Positions 37,425 to 48,349 of a DNA stretch of 64,000 nucleotides are shown one piece after another. The DNA is from Argyresthia goedartella (taxonomy: Eukaryota; Arthropoda; Insecta; Lepidoptera; Argyresthiidae), in NCBI GenBank assembly GCA_949825045.1, contig OX463835.1, positions 20,787,201 through 20,851,200 of the forward strand, written 5' to 3'. Position 1 is the first letter of the stretch. Every line of letters begins with the position of its first letter. The notes below the pieces were generated by a model. The model saw only the letters and a program-made list of their open reading frames with translations. It was not told the origin of the DNA and did no database searches. A program made the position numbers and the translations under genes.

Positions 37425-38544
37425 CTGAACAAAGAAGATTTATGGTCAGATGTCGATAATTAAGAGATCTTCGATTGAGCTTGTTTATATTAAAATCATC
37501 CAATTTATTTTATAACAAATGAATACAATGGATGGAAATTAATAGAATAAACTAACTAAATCTACAGGTGCATGGGCAATGTGCAAGGGTCAGATCGGCG
37601 GGCGAAATCGGAAACTATAAAAATATAATAATAATATTTATTTATTTCAGATATACATCCATAATTAAACACGGTAAAATGAAAAATAAATCACAGAAAA
37701 CAAGATCTAAGTACATATGTAAGTTAAGTCAACACTATATATGAGTGTATTTAATCACTGGCTAAAAGTGGGCACATTCGTGCCTCTACCACCCCGTGTG
37801 GGACAAGGTGTGACGCTATATAAAAGCTAGTACTAAACTCATAAACTGATAGAAGTCATACGTTTTTTCATTAAACGTTTTTTTTTTTTTATAATAATAC
37901 TTTGGACACTATTTACACACATAGATCTAGCCCCAAACTAGGATTCCCTGTATCTTGGGTACTAGACAACGATACACATACTTATATAAATAAATATTAT
38001 ACTTAGATAGATAAACAACCATGACTAGGGTACACACATCCGTTCTCATCAAACGAATATTTGCCCCCACTGGGACTCGAACCCGGGACCCTTGGCTTCA
38101 TAGGCAGGGTCACTGCCGTCTCGGCCGTTCGGCTATTGCTCTGCTATCAATCTTTTTCATCGGAACTTGGATTGCTGGGAGAGATCTCTTATTAGAGATA
38201 AGCTCACCTTTTTACCCTGTTTTATCTACTTCCGTATTTTTTTTCAATTGTTTGTAGATATATAAAGTTTGATATAGCGTCACGCCTTTTCCCATACGGG
38301 GTGGCAGAGGCACAATTGTGCCCACTTTGGGCCAGGGCTAACCCATCGCCGCATCTATGGAGTAATGAAGGTTTCCTCACGACATTTTCCATCACCGTTA
38401 GAACGTCCGTATATAATGCATTTCAGATAAATTAATTATCTCATTGGTACATATGTAAAGTTTATTTTTCTTGTGAAACTCTTAGTCTCTTACCTGGATG
38501 AGAGCAGCCTGTGCGAAGAGGGCGATGAACACAATTTTGGACAT
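36969..38544 (-). CDS. Chorion class A-type protein, two exons (168 aa)
   Basis: Secreted structural protein of the lepidopteran eggshell, made by follicle cells. Exon 1 (38544-38494) encodes the signal peptide MSKIVFIALFAQAALIQ; exon 2 (37424-36969) starts YVFGQCLNSYASPAAG. Splicing is GT..AG in phase 0. The left arm has tandem repeats of GLINSGYNAGVVNGGLLNS, 57 bp each at DNA level. The central domain ELAVIGQLPVSGVSELSGNL followed by PTYGVVQFNGNLPAGGYVTI is the beta-rich, hydrophobic-alternating A-class core. The protein ends GSTPCQC with few cysteines. It is divergently paired with a class B-type gene, the standard lepidopteran arrangement. The 1,069-bp intron contains a SINE. A GTAAGA donor and TTGTTCAG acceptor support the model. 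The class A call is from the core pattern, without alignment. Confidence 0.88.
37888..38135 (-). repeat. Family B SINE in the chorion A intron
   Basis: Tail at the left next to a T run; body GCCCCAAACTAGGATTCCCT; tRNA-like head with GGGACTCGAACCCGGGACCC. It lies antisense to the intron's free strand, that is, in the same orientation as the chorion gene. Confidence 0.85.
38494..38544 (-). CDS. Chorion A-type, exon 1 (signal peptide)
   Basis: ATG at 38544-38542, 17 codons, then donor GTAAGA. Encodes a short hydrophobic signal sequence; same length and phase as exon 1 of the paired gene. Confidence 0.85.
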
Positions 38545-38604
38545 TTTCAAGCAGTTTCTTCGAATGTCAACTCGAGAATGATATCCGGGACCGCCACCAA
38601 GGCA

Positions 38605-38610
38605 TTTATA
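38605..38610 (-). promoter_or_regulatory. TATA box of chorion A
   Basis: TATAAA in ACTATAAATGCC, about 60 bases upstream of the ATG. The sequence GATATCATTCTCGAG about 30 bases downstream contains ATCATT, the kind of start seen in silkmoth chorion transcripts. Further upstream TTTGATAAAA is a GATA-type word. Confidence 0.7.
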
Positions 38611-39039
38611 GTACCAAGTTTTATGTTATGAAATACTTAGGTATAGTAAGTACTTGGTATCGAAAAAGAACGCATTGATGTTTACTTCATTACAAAAGTT
38701 TTTTTTTATCAAACTGACATAATTGTTATTGCCTTTACCGGTTGGTACAATCGCGTTCAAGTCCAAATGATGCAAATCCACACCATGTTGCAAATTAGAC
38801 TTCTATATTAGTATCTATGGCGCATGCAATAGCAAACGGCACAAATGTTGTATTTTGACGATAACCTGTTGGTGCATACCTAAAGTATTGTTGATTATGG
38901 AGGTGCAGATAAACGGGCCAATGTCCCTCATAAATAAAATAAAAATGGTCAAACAATACGGGTGATGGGTCCGAAGGTGTAGGTACAACTTGCTACCGGA
39001 CAATGTGACTAATGCCCCGAACTTTCCATACTTCAAACT

Positions 39040-39440
39040 AAAAAAAAAAAAAAACAAGTGCGAGTTGAACTCGCGCACGAAGGGTTCGGTACCACCGTAC
39101 AATGGTAGGGATGGTGTGGAGTGAATAATTTGGATTTAAGCTGGCAAAATGATGTTTACAAAGTTATTGGTGCGGCTACTTTCACACTCCATGCACGTAA
39201 CCAGGTGCATTCATAAGTTTGTATGTGGTGTTGAAAGAATTGTTGTATGGGAGCCCCCTTAAATAATTAATTTATTCTAATTTTTAGTATTTGTTGTTAT
39301 AGCGGCAACAGAAATACATCATCTGTGGAAATTTCAGCTGTCTAACTATCACGGTTCATGAGATACAGCCTGGTGACAGACGGACAGACAGACAGACGGA
39401 CAGCGGAGTCTTAGTAATAGGGTTTCGTTTTTGGCCTTTG
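39040..39440 (+). repeat. Family C repeat inside the chorion intergenic spacer
   Basis: Starts with an A run and CAAGTGCGAGTTGAACTCGC, has AAGTTATTGGTGCGGC, ACAGCCTGGTGACAGACGGA and ends near TTAGTAATAGGGTTTCG. Confidence 0.75.
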
Positions 39441-39454
39441 TAATGTATGTAATA

Positions 39455-39847
39455 ATGTTAAACTACTTTGTAAAAACTCATTTCTTATCTGAATATTGAA
39501 CATTATGACCATAATGTGTAAATTTTCTACATATTATGACATTCAAATTTTGAACGCCGACGCCCGCCCGCCTCCCTGCCGCCCCTACTTTATCTGTGAA
39601 GTTGGTACTACAGAACAAGCTAAACAACTGCAGAGCAATGATCAATGCCACAATGCCGGTCGAACATGCGGTTCCTGAACACATCAAAGAGAGCTTATGA
39701 TATGTGTGCAGATAAACTAGTGTATGTAACTTTACATAATTAGGCATTAAAACTCTCGAGTGATATTATTATGGTACGGCTCGTTTCATTAACCCACTCT
39801 CGAGTTTTAATGCCCTCCATTATGTATCAGTCACATAAACTACTATT
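39455..39847 (-). repeat. Family A repeat inside the chorion intergenic spacer
   Basis: Contains GTAAAAACTCATTTCTTATC, CGGTCGAACATGCGGTTCC and ends TCACATAAACTACTATT. It abuts the family C copy. Confidence 0.75.
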
Positions 39848-40009
39848 AACTTTTTTACCTTTAAATGATCGTAAAACAAGATTTTTGTTGACAAAATTAC
39901 TGATTTTACATATATAGAAAGAAATACTGGTTATATCTGATAACCATGCGCGACTATAATAGAAATTTGAAAAACATCAACTAAGAACATAAAATAGAAA
40001 AAAAGCGTT

Positions 40010-40520
40010 GGATTTTGATGTTCTTACATGTTCATCCTAATACGAAGGATCAAGGGGGCTTCTCTTCCCTGACTCCCTTACCTTCATCTACCCTGACCCT
40101 CCACTTCACCTAGACCGTCCTTACTTGCCCAATAAGAGTTACTGCGTAAAAGTACTTGAGTATTCAGTACTGTTTCGCGCAATTTAGTTATATCGTCGCA
40201 CGATTCAGTATTTTAGGCTCACTTCAGGTAATTCCCCTGTTCATGGTCTTTCGCTTGATTAGTTTTTTATTTGCTCGTTTTAGTCTTCCCCATCGAAAAT
40301 TACCGGAAATATTAACTGCACATCAATAATACTGATTTGCACAGCAAATATACAGATTTTCGCAGCAAATATCAGGGCAAAATACTGCGGTAGCTTAGGT
40401 GAAGCGTTTACCCCCTTAAGCTACCCCTTTAGGGGGTAAGCGAAGCGAAGCCCCCTTTATCCTACGTATTAGGTTGAACATGTAAGAACAACAAAAATAC
40501 TTAAAACATAAAAAGTGTTT
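40010..40520. repeat. Family E fragments in the chorion spacer
   Basis: Two pieces in opposite orientation: 40020-40090 (ACGAAGGATCAAGGGGGCTT) and 40310-40520 (CACAGCAAATATACAG, GCGGTAGCTTAGGTGAAG, GTATTAGGTTGAACATGTAA). Confidence 0.6.
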
Positions 40521-40665
40521 TTCCTGAAAATTACTATCTAGTTGGTAGCGTAAAGACACGTGTTTTTAACACATTGTTATAGAAATGTATTATGATAATA
40601 ATTAATCGCAATACTTAACAGTCTGTACAAAGCAATGTAGATAAAACATTTAGCAACACGAGTGC

Positions 40666-40672
40666 TATAAAA
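40666..40672 (+). promoter_or_regulatory. TATA box of chorion B
   Basis: TATAAAA in GTGCTATAAAAGC, 59 bases upstream of the ATG at 40731. GATAA words at about 40593 and 40640 lie just upstream. Chorion genes are controlled by GATA and C/EBP factors in silkmoths; binding here is inference. Confidence 0.75.
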
Positions 40673-40730
40673 GCATTAATTTTTATTCAGGTTAACATTG
40701 TCAAGTTTACCCTTGGAGAAACAACTCAAG

Positions 40731-40781
40731 ATGACTTCCAAAGTAGTATTTGCTTCCCTCGCTTCAGTCCTGCTGATCCAG
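40731..40781 (+). CDS. Chorion B-type, exon 1 (signal peptide)
   Basis: ATG at 40731 after CAACTCAAG; 17 codons in phase 0, donor GTATTA. Matches the paired gene in exon length and phase. Confidence 0.85.
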
Positions 40782-41742
40782 GTATTAAGAACGCTTTGAA
40801 TTATGCTGAAATAATTATTTTTCTGTCTGGAAACATCGTAGAAAAGTTTATACCCACATGTATGCATTCTTCATCTTACGAAAGAAAGTCATCTTACAAA
40901 AAATCTCGTTCAGTAAATCATAAGCAGCCATACAGGTTCAAAGTCAAAGATATCTTCGATTATTCACGATTCTTGTTTAATCCGGTGAAGGAACTAATTT
41001 GAAGATATGTTTGAGAAATTATTGTTCTCCCTTTCAGTCAGTGTACGGACAGTGTCTAAGCAACTACTATCAAGCCGCCTCCCCCGTGGTGGATGTGGTG
41101 AGCAGCGCGCCAGCATACGGCCTGGGCGGGTGCGGCGCCGGCCTTCTCGGCTCTTCTTACGGGCTGCCCAACTCCGGCGCAGTCTACGGTGTAGCCAACA
41201 ACGGTGCTTACGGTCTGGCTAACTCAGCTTACGGCCTGGGACTGCAGCAGTCTTTGGACGCTTTGAGCGTGGCCAGTGGGTCTGCTGCCGCTCCGGGGAG
41301 CATCAGTCTGATCGGAGAGAACCTGGCTATAGGCGGAGAAGTTACGGTGGTGGGTTCCGCCCCATTCCTGGGTACCGTCGGAGTTTCTGGCCCCCTAACC
41401 ACATCCGGTCAAGCGCAGGTGTCTTACAGCTCTGCACAGGGACTCGGCCTGACCTCAGGAGGCTGCGGCCAGGGTGTGTCTGCCGCGGCGCCCACTTCCG
41501 TCCTCTACGACAGCGTTGGTCTGTCTGGAGTCAACAACCTTGGTCTGGCTGGTCTGGCTGGAGTCAACAACGTTGGTATTATTGGCAACGGTCTGGGTCT
41601 GTCTGGAGTCAACAACCTTGGTCTGGCTAATGGTCTGGCTGGAGTCAACAACTTTGGTCTGGCTAGTGGTCTGGCTGGAGTGAACAACTTTGGTCTTGTT
41701 GGCAACGGTCTGGGTCTGTCTAGCTGTGGCTGCGGATACTGA
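40731..41742 (+). CDS. Chorion class B-type protein, two exons (251 aa)
   Basis: Secreted eggshell structural protein of follicle cells. Exon 1 (40731-40781) encodes MTSKVVFASLASVLLIQ; exon 2 (41038-41742) begins SVYGQCLSNYYQAASPVVDV. The splice is GTATTA..CTTTCAG in phase 0, with a 256-bp intron. The left arm is rich in Gly, Tyr, Ala and Asn (YGLPNSGAVYGVANNGAYGL). The central domain PGSISLIGENLAIGGEVTVV followed by GSAPFLGTVGVSGPL is the B-class core. The right arm consists of repeats such as GVNNLGLANGLA, ending LSSCGCGY. Few cysteines occur outside the terminal CGCG. It is paired head-to-head with the class A-type gene. A longer ORF running upstream into the intron is not the real start. 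Confidence 0.9.
41038..41742 (+). CDS. Chorion B-type, exon 2 (mature protein)
   Basis: 235 codons including TGA. The acceptor TCTCCCTTTCAG is strong. The repeat array in the right arm (41515-41720) uses similar codons in each unit, suggesting recent duplication. A possible AATAAA lies at 42032-42037. Confidence 0.9.
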   Translation, partial: SVYGQCLSNYYQAASPVVDVVSSAPAYGLGGCGAGLLGSSYGLPNSGAVYGVANNGAYGLANSAYGLGLQQSLDALSVASGSAAAPGSISLIGENLAIGGEVTVVGSAPFLGTVGVSGPLTTSGQAQVSYSSAQGLGLTSGGCGQGVSAAAPTSVLYDSVGLSGVNNLGLAGLAGVNNVGIIGNGLGLSGVNNLGLANGLAGVNNFGLASGLAGVNNFGLVGNGLGLSSCGCGY

Positions 41743-42375
41743 AGACGATTGTGAAGTATGTACAGCATATGATACTATTACCACAACAAAATATAATTTC
41801 AAGCAACTTACTATTCTTTTTCATTGTTCGTCTATCACCTGCTTTGACGTAGAAACCAGGAATAAGTTCTAAGTTTATTGGCATGATAAAATCCCAGATG
41901 ATCAGCGTGCGTGACATCAAATCTCGAGAATGGTTGGACCAATTTGTATGAACTTTTTAAAACTATTCGTTGCAACTCGGGAAGGCTTTTGAAGGAAATA
42001 TTCTGAACTGAACTGACAACGTCTTGATGAAAATAAAGATCATTATCTATCACAAGAAAAACGCGAATGCACGGCATTTGATTTTTGAAATCCTAGGCAA
42101 AAATCAAAATCAAAATCAAAATCAAAAATCATTTATTTCCATAGGATGTTGTTACATCACTTAGATCCGTCATTACATTTTTTTGGGTGAGTTCACTAAC
42201 ACAATGGCGGAATCTGTGGAGAAGATCTCACCGAAGAAACTCCACAGTCGTCGCATCTTTTGCGTTTCCTTTTTTAAATAAAATATTGTCAAATTACAAA
42301 ATGAATGCTAATTATATATCGAAACAGCCTGTTACTCAAACAATCTATTCCCATGGACATCTGTCCTCTAAGTAA

Positions 42376-45186
42376 TCAGATATCCTATAGTAACCTTTTT
42401 TATACAATTTCTGTTTTATTATTATTTTAAACTTGTCTAATGGTAAGTTTTTAATATCAGTAGGGACCTTATTGTAATAGCGTATACAATTGCCTTTAAA
42501 AGAATTACTAATATTTACGTAGTCGGCTTACATAAGCAACCAACTTATCTTTATTTCTAGTATTAAAATTGTGTATATCACTGTACTTCTGAAAATTAGT
42601 TATATTTCTTTTTACATACACAAGATTGTCATAGATATATTGAGACACAAATGTCAGAATATTGATTTCTTTAAACTTTTCCCTCAGTGACACTCTAGGC
42701 CCTAATCTATAAATTGCACGAACAGCCCGTTTCTGCAGAATAAATATACTATTAGCATTCGCAGCGTGACCCCACAATAAAATACCATAGGTCATTAGAC
42801 TATGAAAGTAACTAAAGTAGACTAGTCTAGCGGTGTCTACGTCGGTAAGAGCTCTAATTTTTTTAACTGCGAACGCTGCCGAACTCAGTCTGTTCGACAA
42901 TTTATTTATATGAGGATCCCATTGTAGTTTGGCGTCTAAAGTAATGCCCAAAAAGATAGTCGACTGCACAAGGTCCAATCTCTGTCCTTTTATAAATATG
43001 TCTGTAGTTACCGGGTTCACATTGGGTAACACGAATTTAATACATTTAGTTTTCTTTTCATTAAGTAATAAATTGTTAACAGTAAACCAGTTCACTATAC
43101 TAGAGATAGCATTGTTTACCTCGTCATAATTTGATTGCTGTCTTTTAACTTTAATTATCAAAGAAGTATCATCGGCAAACAATACTAACCCAAGTTTTGC
43201 TTTAACAAGGTAAGGTAAATCATTAATATATACTAAAAACAAGAAAGGACCAAGAATTGAACCTTGCGGTACGCCCATACTTATTGAAGACCCAGGTGAT
43301 CTTTTCCCATTAACATCGACCATCTGAACCCTATCTGTTAGATATGACTCCAGAAGGCCAAGTGCCTGATCTTTTACACCATAATGGCGTAACTTCCTGA
43401 CAAGAGTGTCATGACAAATGGACGCAATCAAAAGCCTTGGATAGATCGCAGAAGACACCTATTGCATCCATTGCGTCTTCCCAGGCATCAAAAATATTGT
43501 CGATTAGTTCAACACCAGCATCGGCTGTTGAACGACCCTTTGTGAAACCAAACTGAGCAATATGAATTAAATTATTAAGATAAAAATGACTTTGCAATTG
43601 ATTAAGTATGAGTTTTTCAAATATTTTGCTAAGCGTTGGTAGTATCGATATGGGTCTAAAATTGGTGGGGTCTGATGTACTACCAGTTTTGAATAAAGGT
43701 ATAATTTTTACTTATAGACCATGGGCGTCAGCTGTCTTTTTCATTTCCAGGGATTTAAACGCAATGTCTTCATTATTTACGTGCCTAAATTTAAAATCTG
43801 TTTTACAATCCTCAAAGTTTTGTTTAAGTATAGATTCATCAGCAGCGGGAGATGAATTTAAAGACTTGGTTGTTGAAACTGGAATGTCCGTAAAGAAATT
43901 TTCGAAAGCTTTTGCTACTTCTAGGTCTGTACTTAGCAATTGATTATCTATCTTAAGCTTGAAGTTATTATGTGTAGCTTTGGCCTTTCCAGTCTCTTTG
44001 TTTATAATTTGCCAAGTCGTTTTCATTACATTGCTACTAGATTCAATTTTGTTTTTAATGAAATTAGATTTAGCTACGGCACAAACGCGTTTAAACATTT
44101 TTGAATAACTACGAACATAATCTAGAAAGGCCGTATTTTTGTTATATGATTTCTCTTCATAGAGTTCATATAATCTTCGTCTGCTCCTATGAATTCCAAC
44201 TGTCGCCCAATCACTAAACAAAGCTTTGTTATTAACTTTTATAGTTTTTGATTTGAATACCGTATCATATTCATTTTTGACAAGGTTAAATACTGAGTTG
44301 TACAACAAATTTGGATCTTCACTGTATGGTATTTCCCATAGTTTATCTAAAATATTATTCCTATAGTGTTCAAGCCGAGTGTCACTAACGGGCACACATG
44401 TAATATCCTCTTTTTGGTCCTTTTTTATTTTAATATTGAATATACCTATCTGACCAGAGTGATCAGAGGTTAATTTATTGATGACCGATTTGAAAATGGG
44501 CGTAATGTTAGTAAATATATTGTCAATGCAGGTAGCAGATGTTGCAGTAATTCTAGTAGGCTCCAAAAACAGATAGTTCATGTTGTGAGATAAAAATAAA
44601 GATTTTAATCTAGTACAAATATTATTATCCTCTAACAGATTAACATTAAAATCACCACAAATTATAAAAAAAATGTTTTTATCGCTGATTTTAATCAACA
44701 CTTCATCCATTTTCTTTTCGAATAAATCAAAGGATGAATCTGGTGGTCTGTATACGCTCATTACAATAAGTTGTTCAAGTTCAATACAGGCTATTTCCAT
44801 GGTACGCTCAACAGACAGGCTCACTATGTCAACTCGTTCCTTATATTTAAAACTATTATTTACAAGTATTAAGGAGCCACCGCGATCAGCTGTTTTTCTG
44901 TTGAACGAACTAGCAACGTGGTGGTTATTAAAGTTGAACATGAACTGATAACTCTTTAAAAAGTGCTCTGTTATACATTAAATATCAATATTATTACAGT
45001 TAATGATTATCTCAATTTCCAGTTCTTTACTTAACATGCCCTGTATATTTTGATGAACCACGTTTAAAATATTCTTACTTTTACATTTTTCATTATTAGT
45101 AACTTGATTTAATGGGCAAGTTGAAGGTATATTTATACAAATATTAATATTACTGCCAGAGTTACTCTCTGTTGTAATATGGGTTA
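42376..45186 (-). pseudogene. LINE family 2 ORF2 (endonuclease/RT), disrupted
   Basis: The endonuclease part (NVVHQNIQGM; CITEHF; SVYRPPDSS; ICGDFNVNLL; SDHSGQ) is followed by the RT (GFTKGRSTAD; CDLSKAFDCV; GVPQGSILGPFL; FADDTS). Breaks seen: a TAA in place of a Leu codon near the start (about 44978), where the second copy has TTA; an internal deletion with stop at about 43711-43714, which removes the segment between endonuclease linker and RT motif 1; a 4-bp insertion after FDCVH near 43413; and a 1-bp shift near the C-terminus (42516-42520). It cannot make functional ORF2 protein. Confidence 0.85.
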
Positions 45187-46773
45187 ATTTAAAGAGCTTG
45201 GAACAGATTCCAAGGAGTACATGTCATTATTATTACACTGCTCAATAGAAGCAGGCGTTTCATTAGTCAAAAACTTGACTGAGTTCAAAATAAAATAAGA
45301 TAGTGACTGTGCTATCTGTTTTGTATAAAACCTAGATAGGTAATACCTATCCTTAGTCAAATAAAAATATTTTCCAATACAAATATTGGTGTCTATGAAA
45401 TGAATTTTTTCAGTATGACGACATGTCAATGTGTGTATAAATGTATTATAATCATGTCTTATATGATTTTCATGTTGTGACAAAGATTGGCTGAAGGGAA
45501 ACGCAAACAAGATTATTCTATCTACATTTTGTAAAGAATTTAATTTGGAAAAGTATTTAGTAATTAGTTTTTTAGATACATTTTCCCTTCTACCAATTAA
45601 AATAATTAGGGTGGTTGGTTCTAAAAACTGCGATGACAACACTTTGTTTAATATTTGTGAATATGTGGCGCCAGGCATACAGTTATTTAATATTGCCTGG
45701 CCCAAGCGCTGACTAAGTTGTAAACCCATATTTTTTCGAAGTTCATCGCTGTACATTATATACCTATCCTTTGTCCGAGAGAAGGAGGCGTTATTGATAA
45801 CACTATTAGTACTCAAGTCGACTGACGGCGGCGCCTGGGTCAGTATCAGCTGTTCGGCCGGCTGCTCGGCGGGACACCCGGTTGGCACGGAACAGTCCGC
45901 TGGAGCTTGTTTACAATCACAGATGTGATTGTCGGTCAAAGATATGAAAGTGTCATAATTATACTTACACGTCTCCAACAAACTATTCATAGCCGATACA
46001 TGTTCCTTAATTTCGTATTGTGCTGACTCATATTTACGTGTAATACTTTGTAATGATGAGTTTAAAATATGCATATCTGACTGGAGTCGCCGTGTGTCAC
46101 ATTCATACTTTTCTGTAGTTTTTTCCAAACATAATCTACAATCATCGATTTCCTTAATTAATTCGACACGTTCCTTGCTACAATTTACATTTTTACAAAA
46201 TATTTTATTTCTATTAGCTAGTTTTTGTGTTTTTTTTATATAATTATTCAATTTAACATATTTCTTTAATTTATTTTTACTACAGCTCATAGTGGTTACT
46301 GATTGCGATCTATTAGGACTATCACACGTGAGATCACAAGCTGTTAGGTCAATAGTTGGTATGCCAGTTTGGCTCATGACCTCATTATATAAGGCCCTGG
46401 TTGTAGCACTGTCTCGCTGTTCCTCCCGCTCGCTGAAAACTTGAAGCTCGTGGTGTGCCTCTGCAAGCTGTTGTTCAAGTGATTTTATGTGTTGCAATGC
46501 TACGTGGTGGACATCATGACACTTGTAAAATGAGTCGACTTGGTGTTGTAGTTCATCTCTCTGGGCACTGAGATCCTGGCATTGGATGTCCAACTCACTG
46601 AGCTCTTCTTTTAGCGCCGAATTTTTCTTAATTTGCTTTTCTATCTGCTCTTCACACTCATCTCGCTCTCGTAGAAGTATTTCACAAAGCTCTTGGCTCT
46701 TCTTGAGCTCCAGCAAGGTCGCTTTCAGCTTCAACTCCACATCGCGTGTGCTCATCTTGCTTCGGGTCAGCAT
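45184..46773 (-). CDS. LINE family 2 ORF1: coiled coil and SGNH-like domain, 529 aa
   Basis: Open from ATG 46773. Residues about 8-130 are a long coiled coil (ELKLKATLLELKKSQELCEI and following heptads). A Cys/Lys-rich middle includes a second helical segment (about 200-265). Residues about 338-460 have YSDELRKNMG, LIILIGRREN and IILFAFPFSQ, similar in layout to the SGNH-like domain of the other LINE's ORF1, again without a clear GDS nucleophile. The intact frame next to a broken ORF2 suggests the breaks are recent. Confidence 0.7.
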   Translation of the reverse strand: MLTRSKMSTRDVELKLKATLLELKKSQELCEILLRERDECEEQIEKQIKKNSALKEELSELDIQCQDLSAQRDELQHQVDSFYKCHDVHHVALQHIKSLEQQLAEAHHELQVFSEREEQRDSATTRALYNEVMSQTGIPTIDLTACDLTCDSPNRSQSVTTMSCSKNKLKKYVKLNNYIKKTQKLANRNKIFCKNVNCSKERVELIKEIDDCRLCLEKTTEKYECDTRRLQSDMHILNSSLQSITRKYESAQYEIKEHVSAMNSLLETCKYNYDTFISLTDNHICDCKQAPADCSVPTGCPAEQPAEQLILTQAPPSVDLSTNSVINNASFSRTKDRYIMYSDELRKNMGLQLSQRLGQAILNNCMPGATYSQILNKVLSSQFLEPTTLIILIGRRENVSKKLITKYFSKLNSLQNVDRIILFAFPFSQSLSQHENHIRHDYNTFIHTLTCRHTEKIHFIDTNICIGKYFYLTKDRYYLSRFYTKQIAQSLSYFILNSVKFLTNETPASIEQCNNNDMYSLESVPSSLN

Positions 46774-46870
46774 TGCACCCTTTTTCGCCTGAAAAAAAAC
46801 CGCGAATAGGTGTCAGTGTATGACCGGGTGGAATACTAGCGAACACTAGGGAGTTTATTGCACAATGAAG

Positions 46871-47275
46871 GTGTTAAGTGTGTGTTTTTGTTGAATGTGG
46901 CAGAATGTTGCGTCTTCAACTTTGCTTCCGCTTTTGCCAAGTAAAGAGAGACAAAACGGTACCTGAGTGAGTGTACGGCAAGTGTTTCACTTATATGAAG
47001 GTTTGTTTAGTTTGTTACGGCTGTGAAAGGTGAGATTATTGATATAAATACAGAAATAAAACGATACTTTCCCCGTTTACGTCGTTGCTATTTGAACTGA
47101 TTTTGACAGTTCAATCGGCCGGTACAATCGGTCTTGTTTTTTCCAAAGCTTGTATGTTTGCACAGCTGTTTCTTATCTACACATTATTTAATCACTACTT
47201 AAATTAAGTTTACTCGTGCAGAAAAGCAATTTTGACTAATTTAATTGAAATAAAAACTACAGAGCTGTTTACATC
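46871..47275. other. LINE 5' flank, no gene recognised
   Basis: Likely part of the 5' UTR of LINE family 2 or flanking DNA; no ORF or repeat family recognised. Confidence 0.3.
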
Positions 47276-48022
47276 GTCAGCTATTCGGTCTGGGGTTGCC
47301 AGCCGAATTGAAGGCCAAAAACACAAATACAAATGACAACAGCTTCAATAGAAACGTTGGAAAAAACAACGATTTATCCCATATGTCACGTTGGGAACAG
47401 GAATTAAGAAAATCAGAAGGTCTTAAAATTAATACCATCCCTAACGAAACTCCATTAAACCAATAGAAAATGGTCCAACAATAGCCGACATAGAAATGGT
47501 AATCAGATAGATATTTATTTACGGATACAGCATAATTACAATTATAAAACAAATGAAAACACATCAGATGAATAGACTTATAAAGGCCATATAGGCTCCA
47601 ACTCAGCAAAATGCTGCAGCATGGCAAGCGTGCCACAGAGCTGTTATTCTGTTGGTACCTATAGAGGTAAGACTGCGCAATCAAGTGTAGACTAAATAAT
47701 ATATATATTAAATAAACATGAATAACAGCAATAATAATACATAGTATATATATATATATGAGTAAATACAAAATATCATACATATAAACATAGTAATATT
47801 AATGTGAGTAAAGTAATATCAAATCTAGGAACTAAGTATTCTTTTGTCCGTTTTCCGTAGTTATTATTCACTTTAGGTACAAAGAGTCGACCCTTACTAG
47901 CCCGCCTGGTTTTACTATTTAATATGATTTTGTATCTATTATCCCAATATTCTTCCTTTGCTATCTCCAAAAGGTATTTTTTATCAACAGGAATTACGTT
48001 ACATTTTTTAAATAAGCCCTCA
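47276..48022 (-). mobile_element. LINE C-terminal and 3' fragment
   Basis: At 47830-48022 the minus strand encodes EGLFKKCNVIPVDKKYLLEI and continues to YGKRTKEYLV, the C-terminal part of a LINE reverse transcriptase. It is almost identical to 49440-49640 on the plus strand. The 550 bases beyond it diverge from that copy and include AATAAATATCTATCTG at 47526-47505. A 168-codon ORF here is hydrophobic by composition and not called. Confidence 0.6.
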
Positions 48023-48349
48023 TAATAATGTGTAACAGTAAAATATAATATTCCACACATACCATACGTAAGTACATAATTTAAAACGTGAGTATCGGCC
48101 TGCCTGCCAGGAATATTTATCTAACTAAATAAACTTTATCCTGCTCGCGGAAGAAAAGAAAAATAATCAGATATCACATTATCATTCGTCATAATCAATT
48201 AACATAATTTCAGCCAGTAGACGTCCAATGTAGGACAGAGAATACAGATATCAAAATGCAGTATTTATTTATGCTTCCAGCCAAGATGTGTAATGCGAGA
48301 CGTGCCTCCGACAATCAACTTAATATAGACAATTCGACATGAGGTGGGA

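Larger units (their letters stand above)
42090..46870 (-). mobile_element. LINE family 2, long copy with broken ORF2
   Basis: Minus-strand non-LTR element: ORF1 (46773-45184), ORF2 remnants (45186-42376) and a 3' end ATAAATGATTTTTGATTTTG with several ATTTTG units (42135-42090). The tail lies about 350 bases beyond the chorion B stop. The 5' end is estimated. A second copy at 57125-59094 is nearly identical in shared parts. Confidence 0.8.

Noticed and set aside
40999..41037. Upstream extension of the chorion B ORF (MKICLRNYC...)
   Set aside because: It reads through the intron end; the CTTTCAG acceptor and the separate signal-peptide exon match the paired gene.
47277..47783. 168-codon hydrophobic ORF resembling a membrane protein
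   Set aside because: AT-rich composition yields Leu/Ile/Tyr/Phe by chance; it lies downstream of a LINE C-terminus and has no conserved motif.
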